From assembly GCF_014640075.1 (NCBI RefSeq), contig NZ_BMGG01000010.1:248001-312000 (forward strand): a stretch of 64,000 nt of DNA. Direction: 5' to 3'. The notes below the pieces were generated by a model that made no database searches, was not told the DNA's origin, and saw only the letters and a list, made by a program, of their open reading frames with translations. This document shows, one piece after another, positions 16,109 to 25,609 of this stretch; position 1 is the first letter of the stretch; each line of letters opens with the position of its first letter. The translations under genes were made by a program, and so were the position numbers. The stretch is from Chelatococcus reniformis. GTDB lineage: Bacteria > Pseudomonadota > Alphaproteobacteria > Rhizobiales > Beijerinckiaceae.

Positions 16109-16143
16109 CCGACGGGCCGCCGCGGTGGGCGGCGGCCCGTCGG
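16109..16143 (-). terminator. Strong hairpin between the binding-protein and permease-fusion genes
   Basis: Arms CCGACGGGCCGCCGC (16109-16123) and GCGGCGGCCCGTCGG (16129-16143) pair perfectly over 15 bases with a 5-base loop. It starts 8 bases after the binding-protein stop. In binding-protein-first operons such hairpins commonly protect the upstream mRNA or reduce read-through, giving more binding protein than permease. No U-run is present. Confidence 0.7.
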
Positions 16144-16151
16144 CAGGGCCG

Positions 16152-17165
16152 TCATTCCTTCGGTACTGTGAAGCAATAGGCGCGGTCGTCCTTGCTCTTC
16201 ACCCAGTAGTTAGTTGTATAATACGCAAGCTTCTTGCTGCCCGGCTTGTCGCCGTTCTGCAACAGGCCGAGCACGGCGTTGACGATGGCTTCACCCTGTG
16301 TGTCGGCGCGATAGGACAGGTTTTTGGTGAACAGGCCCTGCTCGAGCAGGTCGCAGTCGGCGGGCTGACCGTCGCTGGCGACGTAGATCTTCACCTGGCC
16401 CTGCTTGCCGGCATTCTTGACGGCCTGCGCCGCGCCGGCGGTCATCGGTCCCCAGACGCTCAGGATGGCGCATAGGTCCGGGTGCTGCTGCAGCACGGTC
16501 GTGGTGATGTCGCCGGCCTTGTTGGCGTCCCAGTTCGCCGGCTGCGAGGAGACCAGCTTGATCGTGGGATCGGTCTTGAGCACTTCGGTGGCGGCCTTCG
16601 CCATGTCGAGCGAATAGGCGGCGGTGGCTTCCCCCTCCAGGATCGCCACCTTGCCCGAGCCCTTGCCGCCGCCGCACTCGGCGACCACGTCCTTGGCCAG
16701 CATGCGTCCGAGCTTGGGCACGTCGGCGCCGACATAGGCATCGGTGAGCGTGTTCGATGCCATGTTCACCTGCACGACGTAGATGCCGGCATCCATCGCC
16801 CGCTTCAGCTCGCGGGCCAGCAGGTTGGCGGTTGGATTCTGCACGATCAGCACGTCGGGCTTCTCGTTGATCAGCGTGCTCACGGCCTGCAACTGCACGT
16901 CCGACTTGAAATTGGGGTCGCGCACGACGAGCTTCATGCCGTAGTCGTCGAAATGCGCCTTCATCACCCGTGTCCAGGTGGACTCGAGCACGCCGAGCCA
17001 CACCGGCACCCAGGCGACGGTCTTGCCTTTGACCGCTTTTTCGAAGCTGGCATGCAGTTCTTCGCGCGGGTCCGCCGCCCGGGCAGGCGTCAAGGTCGCC
17101 GCGGCGAGGAGGCCGGCGGCGAGTGCCGCCGCCGCCGATTTCACGAAGATGGATCCTTTGCTCAT
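16152..17165 (-). CDS. Sugar ABC transporter periplasmic substrate-binding protein
   Basis: This 337-residue protein of the type-1 periplasmic-binding family (RbsB-like) begins with a signal peptide (MSKGSIFVKSAAAALAAGLL... to ARA). The mature part shows VAWVPVWLGVLESTWTRVMK, DVQLQAVSTLINEKPDVLIV, a VNMASNTLTDAYVGAD segment and KIYVASDGQPADCDLLEQG. ATG 17165 is chosen because GGGAGG lies six bases upstream; a GTG two codons earlier would cut into that spacing. It binds the substrate of the operon; the residues do not identify the sugar. It is followed by a strong hairpin and the permease-fusion gene. Confidence 0.88.
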   Translation of the reverse strand: MSKGSIFVKSAAAALAAGLLAAATLTPARAADPREELHASFEKAVKGKTVAWVPVWLGVLESTWTRVMKAHFDDYGMKLVVRDPNFKSDVQLQAVSTLINEKPDVLIVQNPTANLLARELKRAMDAGIYVVQVNMASNTLTDAYVGADVPKLGRMLAKDVVAECGGGKGSGKVAILEGEATAAYSLDMAKAATEVLKTDPTIKLVSSQPANWDANKAGDITTTVLQQHPDLCAILSVWGPMTAGAAQAVKNAGKQGQVKIYVASDGQPADCDLLEQGLFTKNLSYRADTQGEAIVNAVLGLLQNGDKPGSKKLAYYTTNYWVKSKDDRAYCFTVPKE

Positions 17166-17226
17166 GGTCACCCTCCCGTAGATATTATTGGTGCTGTTAC
17201 GTCCACAGCATGGTATTCGGCGCGAT

Positions 17227-18216
17227 TCAGTCGCCCTGCTTGGCCGTCTCTTCTTCCCGCGGATGCATGTAACTGTCGATGCCGATGGCCGCGAGCAACA
17301 CGATGCCCTTGATGATGTCCTGGGTCTGCGTGTCCAGGTTCATGATGGTCATGCCGTTCAGCAGCACGCCGATCAGCAGGGTGCCGGCGACGACACTGAA
17401 CACGTTGCCGCGGCCGCCCACGAGGCTCACTCCGCCGAGCACCACCACGAGGATCACGTCGAAGATCAGCGTGGACTCCGCGATCTGGAGATGCATGAGC
17501 GCCGTCGACGCCACCATCATCAGGCCGCCGATATAGCCGATGGTGGCTGACAAGGCGTATTCCAGCATGGTCAGCGGCCGCACGCCGATGCCCGACAGGC
17601 GCGCCGCCGCCACGTTGTCGCCGTGCGCGTAGATGAAGCGCCCGAGCACGGTGCGCGACAGGAAGACGTGCACGACCACCGCGCAACCGGCAAAGACGAG
17701 CAGCGGCACCGGAATGCCCCCCGCGACGTTGCGTCCGAGCGCCAGGAGACCGTCGTGGCCCGGCGACAGGAACACCTGATAATGCGGCACCACGAACGCC
17801 CGCGTCAGGCCGACGACGAAGAGCCCCATGGCCAGCGTCGCGAACAGCGCCGGGATCTCGACGACGGCGATCAGGAAGCCGTTGGCGACGCCGATCGTCA
17901 CGGCGAGAACGAGGCCGAGCAGCAGCGCGACGCCGCTCGACAGGCCGGCGTTGATCAGCGTCACCGCCAAGGCGGCCGAGACGGCCAGCGTCGCGATCTG
18001 CGACAGGTCGATGCCCCGACCGATGACGACGAGCGCCATGCCCAGCGCCAGGACGCCGAGAATCGATACCGCACGGGCCAAAGCCAGAGCGTTGCCGACG
18101 CTGAAGAAGCCGGGGAGAGTGATGCTGAAAACGGCCGCGGCAGCGACGGCAAAGCCCATGACGGCGAGCGCCTGCGAAGGTCTGAAGCCACCTCGCCGCT
18201 GTGCGGTGTCCGCCAT
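17227..18216 (-). CDS. Ribose-type ABC importer permease
   Basis: The 329-residue integral membrane protein is of the BPD_transp_2 family with about nine hydrophobic segments. Family marks are GRGIDLSQIATLAVSAALAV and VVLGGVSLVGGRGNVFSVVAGTLLIGVLLNG. It is the first gene of the operon, 61 bases before the binding protein. The operon therefore encodes two different permeases and one ATPase, which suggests a heterodimeric channel, one half of which carries the fused beta-propeller. It ends in a short charged cytosolic tail (HPREEETAKQGD). Confidence 0.88.
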   Translation of the reverse strand: MADTAQRRGGFRPSQALAVMGFAVAAAAVFSITLPGFFSVGNALALARAVSILGVLALGMALVVIGRGIDLSQIATLAVSAALAVTLINAGLSSGVALLLGLVLAVTIGVANGFLIAVVEIPALFATLAMGLFVVGLTRAFVVPHYQVFLSPGHDGLLALGRNVAGGIPVPLLVFAGCAVVVHVFLSRTVLGRFIYAHGDNVAAARLSGIGVRPLTMLEYALSATIGYIGGLMMVASTALMHLQIAESTLIFDVILVVVLGGVSLVGGRGNVFSVVAGTLLIGVLLNGMTIMNLDTQTQDIIKGIVLLAAIGIDSYMHPREEETAKQGD

Positions 18217-18469
18217 GGTCGCGTTCGTCCCCGTTGTTCCCTCGATCCGGTCCGCATGCGGAGCCAGTTGCCGTGTCGGCGTGGGAGCAGTGCGCCTTTA
18301 GCGCTTGCTATGAACGTTCCAGCGCCGTGCTGCTCTGTCAAGGATTTTATCCAAACGGGCCGAAAGATCCAGAAATCCGCTCGCATCCATCGCATTTGAA
18401 GTAAAATCGGATACAATCGCGGCAACCGTGATCGTTGAATCTACGGGTGGGAGGCGCAGGGCGGCCGCA
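18217..18469. promoter_or_regulatory. Divergent promoter region between the permease and the GntR gene
   Basis: This 250-base region must contain the promoters of the sugar ABC operon (leftward) and the GntR gene (rightward). An AT-rich patch around 18391-18420 fits a promoter core. No perfect operator palindrome was found by eye. Confidence 0.4.
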
Positions 18470-19132
18470 ATGACGAAGGGCAGCGGGCGGGACGAGCGGC
18501 TTCTCGGCGTGCAAATCGCCGAGCAGTTGCGACAGGGAATTCTGCGCGGCGACTGGAAGCCGGGCAGCCGCATCCAGCAGGACCGCCTGGCCGAGCAGTT
18601 CGGCGCCAGCCGCATCCCGGTGCGCGAGGCCCTGCGGCTACTGGAGAACGAGGGCCTGGTCGTCCTCGTGCCGAACAGCAGCGCCTGGATCAGCAAGCTC
18701 GACAAGGCCGAATGCATCGAGGTTTACATGATGCGCGAGCGCCTCGAGCCGCTGGCCCTGGCGCAGAGCGTCGCACATCTGTCGGACGGGGACATCGGCG
18801 AGCTCTCCGCCCTGGCCGCCCGCGCCAGGGTCACTCCGGATATCGAGGACTACATCCAGCTCGATCGCGAGCTTCACCTCCTCAGCGTGCGCCGCGCGCC
18901 GATGCCGCGCCTGCTGACCACGATCGAGCGCTTCTGGAACATCACGCAGCCCTATCGGCGCAATTATCTCGCCACCACGGGCGCGGAGGGGCGCTGGATC
19001 AGCGACGTCGAACACACCCTGATGATCGAGGCGATCAAGCGTCGGGACGCGGAGGAGGCCGGCCGGATGCTCGGAGCACACATTCGCAGGACGCGGTTGC
19101 ACCTGGAGCAGGCAGCGTGGGTGGCCGAATAA
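18470..19132 (+). CDS. GntR-family (FadR-type) transcriptional regulator
   Basis: The 220-residue protein has the winged-helix of GntR regulators at about residues 10-75 (LGVQIAEQLRQGILRGDWKPGSRIQQDRLAEQFGASRIPVREALRLLENEGLV) and an all-helical FCD effector domain with ligand-type residues in LDRELHLLSV and EHTLMIEAIKRRD. It is transcribed away from the sugar ABC operon, so it is the likely local repressor, responding to the imported sugar acid or lactone. A GTG at 18428 would extend it by 14 residues; ATG 18470 fits the family N-terminus better, but its ribosome site is weak. Confidence 0.85.
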   Translation: MTKGSGRDERLLGVQIAEQLRQGILRGDWKPGSRIQQDRLAEQFGASRIPVREALRLLENEGLVVLVPNSSAWISKLDKAECIEVYMMRERLEPLALAQSVAHLSDGDIGELSALAARARVTPDIEDYIQLDRELHLLSVRRAPMPRLLTTIERFWNITQPYRRNYLATTGAEGRWISDVEHTLMIEAIKRRDAEEAGRMLGAHIRRTRLHLEQAAWVAE

Positions 19133-19299
19133 GCCTCTGCCGCGCCTCCGGGCCGCCCCGTGTCCGCCAAATAGTTGAGAGCGAAGCGCGCTTCCGCGGC
19201 AGGCGCGGATTTTACCCAATCGGCATGGAAACACTCTAGGATGGTGCGTCGCACACAGCTGGATCGCTCGGTCGCGGTCCCGCCAACCGGAGCATTGCG

Positions 19300-19944
19300 T
19301 TGCTTCGCCGAGCTATACCAACTGCTCTGTGGACCTTCATCGTCGCCGTGGGGGCCCTGCCGTGGGCCAGCGGCCCAGCCCAGGCCATGAACTTCCGTCT
19401 GGTGCAGCTCCAGGACCCGCGTTGCGGCCGCGGCTGCCCACCGATCATCGCTGCGGAGGGGGAGATCACGCCCGGCACCACGGCCCGCTTCGTCGAGTTC
19501 ACGCGCCAGGCGATGGACCGGGGGCCGGTGAGCAACCTCGTCCTCATCAACTCGCCCGGCGGCGTCGTCATCGAATCCCTGACACTGGGAATGGTATTGC
19601 GGGAGATCGGTGCTTCTGTGGCGGTCGCACGGGCCGGTGGTCAGGGGTTGAGCGGCGGCACCTGCTACTCGGCCTGCGTCTATGCGTTGATGGGCGGCAG
19701 CCGCCGCATCGCGCCGCCGGGGAGTCGCCTGGGCGTGCATCGCGCCTTCATGGGCCGCCCCGGCCAGCATTGGGGGCCGGCCCGCGGGGCGCGGCCGCCG
19801 GCGGGGCTGACGAACGCTATGCGCCAGTACGCACGCGCCATGGGCGTGGATCCCGCGGTGATCAGCATCGCCGAGCGTACGCCGTCCAACTCGATCCATA
19901 AGTTTCGCAGCCAGGAACTGTCGCGCCTGCGGCTTGCGCGCTGA
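19300..19944 (+). CDS. Exported ClpP/crotonase-like protein of unknown function
   Basis: The 214-residue protein starts with TTG at 19300, with GGAG eight bases upstream. It has a signal peptide (IPTALWTFIVAVGALPWASGPAQA, residues 6-29). The mature chain resembles periplasmic ClpP-like proteins seen in alphaproteobacteria: PVSNLVLINSPGGVVIESLTLG and later GGTCYSACVYALMGGSRRIAPPGSRLGVHRAF. SPGG and the SAC helix correspond to the oxyanion and nucleophile regions of ClpP folds. The serine lies next to a Cys, and cysteines at CGRGCPP and GTCYSAC may form disulfides. No partner is visible. Protease activity is not established. Confidence 0.75.
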   Translation: MLRRAIPTALWTFIVAVGALPWASGPAQAMNFRLVQLQDPRCGRGCPPIIAAEGEITPGTTARFVEFTRQAMDRGPVSNLVLINSPGGVVIESLTLGMVLREIGASVAVARAGGQGLSGGTCYSACVYALMGGSRRIAPPGSRLGVHRAFMGRPGQHWGPARGARPPAGLTNAMRQYARAMGVDPAVISIAERTPSNSIHKFRSQELSRLRLAR

Positions 19945-20067
19945 CGGCACGCTCGCGACCGCGAGGCCGCCGCGCGCGGCCGGGACAGACAAGATCGAGC
20001 GCGGCCAAGCGGCTCAGCGCCCGGCCGCACCCTTTCGCTCTTGCGGCGTAGCCGCGGCTGCGGTTGG

Positions 20068-20298
20068 TTAGTACCGGTAGCGCCTCGGCGTCGTGGCATT
20101 GCCGACGATGGCACCGCCGACACCGCCGATGGCGGCACCAGCCAAGGCGCCGCCGGCCGAACCTGACGCCACTCCGCCGACGAGGGCTCCCGCGCCCGCG
20201 CCGATGGCAGCACCGCCGAGAGTGCGGTCGGTGCGGTTATAGGGGTTGCAAGCGACCAGCCCGAGCGCAAGCATTCCGACGATGCACAGCTGTTTCAT
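20068..20298 (-). CDS. Small glycine-zipper lipoprotein
   Basis: The 76-residue protein has a lipoprotein signal with lipobox LVAC, giving lipidated Cys17. The mature part is almost wholly a glycine zipper, with repeated Gly-Ala-Ala-Ile-Gly units from residue 28 to 66, ending TTPRRYRY. Such proteins are common outer-membrane lipoproteins in alphaproteobacteria, often linked to envelope stress; their role is not well defined. It is isolated and convergent with the ClpP-like gene. Confidence 0.82.
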   Translation of the reverse strand: MKQLCIVGMLALGLVACNPYNRTDRTLGGAAIGAGAGALVGGVASGSAGGALAGAAIGGVGGAIVGNATTPRRYRY

Positions 20299-20661
20299 TC
20301 AGAGTCCCTCCTCCATACCGATAATCTGCGGCATGGCTGCAGGTTCCATGCGGGGCGATTCGGGTCAATACCCGCGGCTGCGTCGGTCGGCAGGCGGCCG
20401 TTGACCCTTGCGCGCGCCCGGCCACCGCGGCGCTTCCACGGCGGAACACGGGACCCGAACTCACCTCGCGGCCTTCTCCACGCGGCGCAGTTGCGCCTTG
20501 CGATGCGGGGCCTACGCGGCATTGGCTCGCCGCGGGCGTCGCTCCGTCACGCGCGCCGGGCCCGTCAGCGGGCGCGCGCCGCCCACGCTTCTAGCTGGTC
20601 GGCTGGCTCGTCACGCCGCCCCCGTCGCCCATCGTCAAGGTGATCAACCCGGGAGATAATC
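20299..20661. other. Intergenic region without recognisable gene
   Basis: Very GC-rich. Short plus-strand frames (20401-20659) are arginine-rich and look like shadow translations. It should include the leftward promoter of the lipoprotein gene and the rightward promoter of the gene at 20662. No repeat or hairpin stood out. Confidence 0.4.
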
Positions 20662-21329
20662 GTGGCCGGTTACCTGCTCCAGCTTGCAGCGTGGATGGCC
20701 GTCATGGCCGTCCTGATTCTGTGGCCGGCCGGCAAGCTGGCCTATCCGGGCGGCTGGGTGCTCATCGGACTGTTCGGGACCGGCGGCCTGGCGATGATCC
20801 TTTGGCTGGCGGCGTATAGTCCGAGCCTGCTGCGCGAGCGCATGGCCGCGCCATTCCAGCGCGATCAGAAGCCGTGGGATCGGGCGTGGCTGGCGTTCTT
20901 CATCGTCGGATTCGGCGGTTGGATGGCCTTCATGGCTGGGATGCGGGGCGCACGGACTTTGCGGCGGTGCCGCCATGGCTCCAGGTCGTCGGGGGCCTCT
21001 TCGTCGTGATCAACGGTGCCGGCACCTGGTGGACGTTCCGCGAGAACGCCTTCGCCGCCCCGGTGGTGAAGCTCCAGCAGGGCCAGCGGGTGATCGACAC
21101 CGGCCCCTACGCCATCGTGCGTCATCCAATGTATGCGAGCGTGCTGTTCCTCCTCGTCGGCATGCCGCTGCTGCTCGGCTCCTGGCTGGGTCTGGCTTTC
21201 GCCGGCGTGCTGATCCTCGCCGTCGCGTGGCGCTCGGTGCATGAGGAGGCAACCCTGCGCGCAGGCCTCGACGGCTACGACGCTTATGCGGCGCGCGTGC
21301 GCTACCGTTTCGTTCCGTTGCTCTGGTAG
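20662..21329 (+). pseudogene. Isoprenylcysteine carboxyl methyltransferase-like membrane protein, frameshifted
   Basis: Two overlapping frames together make one normal protein. The first, from ATG 20662, gives membrane segments (LLQLAAWMAVMAVLILWPAGKL, WVLIGLFGTGGLAMILWLAAY) and KPWDRAWLAFFIVGFGGWMAFMA, and then loses sense. The second, shifted back by one base, continues with WDAGRTDFAAVPPWLQVVGGLFVVINGAGTWW, IDTGPYAIVRHPMYASVLFLLVGMP and a proper C-terminus. RHPMY is the family hallmark (SAM-dependent methyl transfer in the ICMT/PEMT-like fold). The break is at about 20925-20945 and is consistent with loss of one base. It may be a true mutation or a sequencing error. Confidence 0.8.
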
Positions 21330-21351
21330 CCGCCGTGCCGCCGGGACGCTT

Positions 21352-21378
21352 TGCGATCGGTGAGATCATCCGATCGCA
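21352..21378. terminator. Hairpin between convergent genes
   Basis: Arms TGCGATCGG (21352-21360) and CCGATCGCA (21370-21378) are perfect complements with a 9-base loop, placed in the 59-base gap between the methyltransferase-like gene and the convergent glycosyltransferase. Probably a shared terminator. Confidence 0.6.
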
Positions 21379-21388
21379 GGGCAAGCGC

Positions 21389-22444
21389 TCAGGCCTTGAC
21401 GAGATGCGGCTTGACGCGCTGGCCGTCGATCAGCTTGCGGTACACGCCGAGGTACTGGCGGGCCATGCGCTCGGCGGTGAACCGCTCCTCGAACCGCCGC
21501 CGGACGGTGGCGCGCGAGATCGCGCTCAAGTCGCGCACCGAGCCGGCCGCGCTCACGACATCCTCGACGACGAAGCCGGTGACGCCGTGCTCGACGATCT
21601 CGGGTACCGAGCCGCGGTTGAAGGCGATCACCGGCGTGCCGCAGGCCATCGCCTCGATCATCACCAGCCCGAAGGGCTCGGGCCAGTCGATCGGGACCAG
21701 CAGGGCCATGGCGCCGCTCAGAAACTCCGATTTCTCCGCATCGCCGATCTCGCCGATGTAATCGACGTTCGGAGCCGCCAGCAGCGGGCGGATGGTCTCG
21801 TCGAAGTAGTCCTGATCGGCCCGGTCGACCTTGGCGGCGATCTTGAGCGGCAGGCCGCTGAGCTGGGCGATACGGATCGCGCGGTCGACGCGCTTTTCCG
21901 GCGAGATGCGGCCCAGGAAGGCGAGATATTCAGGCCGTGCTGCAGTTGGACGCAGCAGGTCGGAGGGCATGCCGTGATGTACGGTCGAGACCCAGTTGGC
22001 CATCTGCACCGGTCGCCGCTGCGCATCCGATATGGAGATCACCGGGACGGTATCGAAGGTCGTGAACGCCGGCTGGTGCTCGGGCAGGTCGAGGCGGCCG
22101 TGCAACGTCGTCACGAAGGGCGTCGGTTGCCGCGACATGAGCGAGAAGGGATAATAGTCCAGATGGAAGTGCATCAGATCGAATTCGCCCGCCCGACGGT
22201 AGACCTGCTCGATCATCGACATGTGAAGCGCATTCGGGTCGCGTACGGTTCCGTCGAGACGCAGCGAACGGGGCCACAGTGCCTCGAGCCGTGCGGTCGT
22301 CACCGAGTCACCGCTGGCGAACAGCGTAACATCTTGACCTAGGGCGACGAGCTCCTCAGTCAACCACGACACCACCCGCTCGGTCCCGCCATACAACGTC
22401 GGCGGCACGGCTTCCGTCAGCGGGGCTATTTGCGCGATCCTCAT
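21389..22444 (-). CDS. Glycosyltransferase family 4 protein
   Basis: This 351-residue GT-B enzyme transfers a sugar from a nucleotide sugar with retention. The N-terminal domain has MRIAQIAPLTEAVPPTLYGGTERVVSWLTEELVALGQDVTLFASGDS. The C-terminal domain has YLAFLGRISPEKRVDRAI and the donor-binding E-x7-E element in PEPFGLVMIEAMACGTPVIA, followed by GSVPEIVEHGVTGF. No membrane segment is seen. ATG 22444 is the conserved family start. It is divergent from an ABC exporter gene; a joint role in making and exporting a glycan or glycolipid is possible but not shown. Confidence 0.88.
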   Translation of the reverse strand: MRIAQIAPLTEAVPPTLYGGTERVVSWLTEELVALGQDVTLFASGDSVTTARLEALWPRSLRLDGTVRDPNALHMSMIEQVYRRAGEFDLMHFHLDYYPFSLMSRQPTPFVTTLHGRLDLPEHQPAFTTFDTVPVISISDAQRRPVQMANWVSTVHHGMPSDLLRPTAARPEYLAFLGRISPEKRVDRAIRIAQLSGLPLKIAAKVDRADQDYFDETIRPLLAAPNVDYIGEIGDAEKSEFLSGAMALLVPIDWPEPFGLVMIEAMACGTPVIAFNRGSVPEIVEHGVTGFVVEDVVSAAGSVRDLSAISRATVRRRFEERFTAERMARQYLGVYRKLIDGQRVKPHLVKA

Positions 22445-22586
22445 CCTGTCATCATTCTCCGGCTGGTTGCGGTTCCATCTCGTAAGGTGAAGCCGACTTG
22501 TCCCGCAATGCAACATTTGATTGGATGAGTTAGTTCCCTGCCGGATCAAGCGTCCTTGCCCGCGTCAGAGAGAGGCAATTCCATCC

Positions 22587-24356
<1,770 letters not shown>

Positions 24357-24420
24357 CGTCCGCCTCGGCGATGCCCGCGCTGACGCTTGCCGTCGGCGCG
24401 GCGGTCGCCCGCGGGCCCGC

Positions 24421-25128
24421 TCAGCGGAGCCACCAGGCGAGCGCCGGCGCCAGCAGCACGTTGGAGAGCCCGACGAGCACCATGACGAGGCCGGCGATGG
24501 AGCCCTCCTCGCGACCGATCTCATGCGCTTTGGCGGTACCGGCGCCATGGGCGCCGACGCCGAGGAGGGCGCCGCGCGCCAGGGCCGAGCGGATCGGCAG
24601 CCACGTGAGCATTGCCTCGCCGAGCACGGCGCCGAGGACGCCGGTCAGCACTACGAACACGGCGGTGAGGTCGGGAATGCCGCCGATGTCGCGGGACACC
24701 TCCATGGCGAACGGTGTGCTGATCGAGCGTGGCAGCAGGCTCAGCCGCAGGGCGCCGTCGAGGCCGAGCAGGGTGGCCAGTCCCCACCCGGTCAGGACGG
24801 CGGTGGCGCAGCCGGTGAGCATGCCGATCCCCAGCACCGGCCAGTGGCGGCAAATCAGCGTGCGCTGCTCGTAGATGGGCACCGCGAAGGCGACGGTCGC
24901 CGGGCCCAGCAGCGCGACGAGCCAGCCGGTGCCGCCGATGTAGTCGCCGTAGCTGACGTGGCAGGTGAGCACGACGACGATCAGTAGCGCCGGGGTTACC
25001 GCCAGCGGCATCAGCCACCAGCGTGGCCAGCGGCGATAAAGGCGCTTGGACGCCAGGTAGAATCCGATCGTCAGGGCCGACCAGAATAGGGCCGGGGCCA
25101 GCGGATCAGCGTGAGAGGGGAGGGGCAT
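24421..25128 (-). CDS. lrgB: LrgB/CidB-family membrane protein
   Basis: The 235-residue membrane protein shows the LrgB pattern: FWSALTIGFYLASKRLYRR, GGTGWLVALLGPATVAFAVPIYEQ, LLPRSISTPFAMEVSRDIGGIPDLTAVFVVLTGVLGAVLG and ALLGVGAHGAGTAKAHEIG. LrgB works with LrgA in a holin-like or metabolite-transport pair that affects murein hydrolase activity and overflow-metabolite (pyruvate, glycolate) movement. Its ATG has GGAGG seven bases upstream and overlaps the end of lrgA by 23 bases, so the pair is translationally coupled. A LysR gene is divergent from lrgA. Confidence 0.9.
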   Translation of the reverse strand: MPLPSHADPLAPALFWSALTIGFYLASKRLYRRWPRWWLMPLAVTPALLIVVVLTCHVSYGDYIGGTGWLVALLGPATVAFAVPIYEQRTLICRHWPVLGIGMLTGCATAVLTGWGLATLLGLDGALRLSLLPRSISTPFAMEVSRDIGGIPDLTAVFVVLTGVLGAVLGEAMLTWLPIRSALARGALLGVGAHGAGTAKAHEIGREEGSIAGLVMVLVGLSNVLLAPALAWWLR

Positions 25129-25522
25129 GCCTCAACCTCCAGCGATAGCACAGGTCGACGGTGAGGGCCGTGACGCCCATGACCGCCGCCGTCCCGGCGA
25201 GGATGACGATCAGGATCTTCAGGCCGAGCAGCCCGAGCAGTTCGCGATGGTCGATGATCGCCAGGACCGCGGGCACGAAGAACAGCAGCATGTCGGCCAG
25301 GAACCACTCGGCGCCGCGCCGCACGCTGATCGGGGTGAGCCGCCGGCTCGCCAGCAGCGCCAGCACGATGGCCATGCCGACGACGCCGCCGGGCAGGGGC
25401 AGGCCAAGGAGCCGGACGAGTGCTTCACCGGCCAGCCAAAAGCTCATGATCAGGCTGATCTGGCCGAGGCGGCTGCGACGCATGCGGCGGCGAAGACGGG
25501 CCGTGAGCGGGCGAGCGGGCAT
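25106..25522 (-). CDS. lrgA: LrgA/CidA-family membrane protein
   Basis: The 138-residue protein has four predicted membrane segments: LIMSFWLAGEALVRLLGLPLPGGVVGMAIVLALL, AEWFLADMLLFFVPAVLAI and LGLKILIVILAGTAAVMGVTALTVDL. This is the CidA/LrgA holin-like family. The basic N-terminus (TARLRRRMRRSRLG) is typical of the cytosolic side. ATG 25522 has GGAG seven bases upstream. It forms an operon with lrgB and is divergent from a LysR regulator, the arrangement known for cid loci controlled by CidR in other bacteria. Confidence 0.85.
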   Translation of the reverse strand: MPARPLTARLRRRMRRSRLGQISLIMSFWLAGEALVRLLGLPLPGGVVGMAIVLALLASRRLTPISVRRGAEWFLADMLLFFVPAVLAIIDHRELLGLLGLKILIVILAGTAAVMGVTALTVDLCYRWRLRHAPPLSR

Positions 25523-25609
25523 CAGGATCTCCGCCACGCAAGATATGCTGCGTTGTCCCATGCACAAAATGACTTGTTTGAATAATGTATATTCTGATAT
25601 CGACTGGAC

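Noticed and set aside
13978-16179. 733-residue plus-strand frame opposite the permease-fusion gene
   Set aside because: Long antisense frames are common in GC-rich DNA; this one lacks motifs and has shadow composition.
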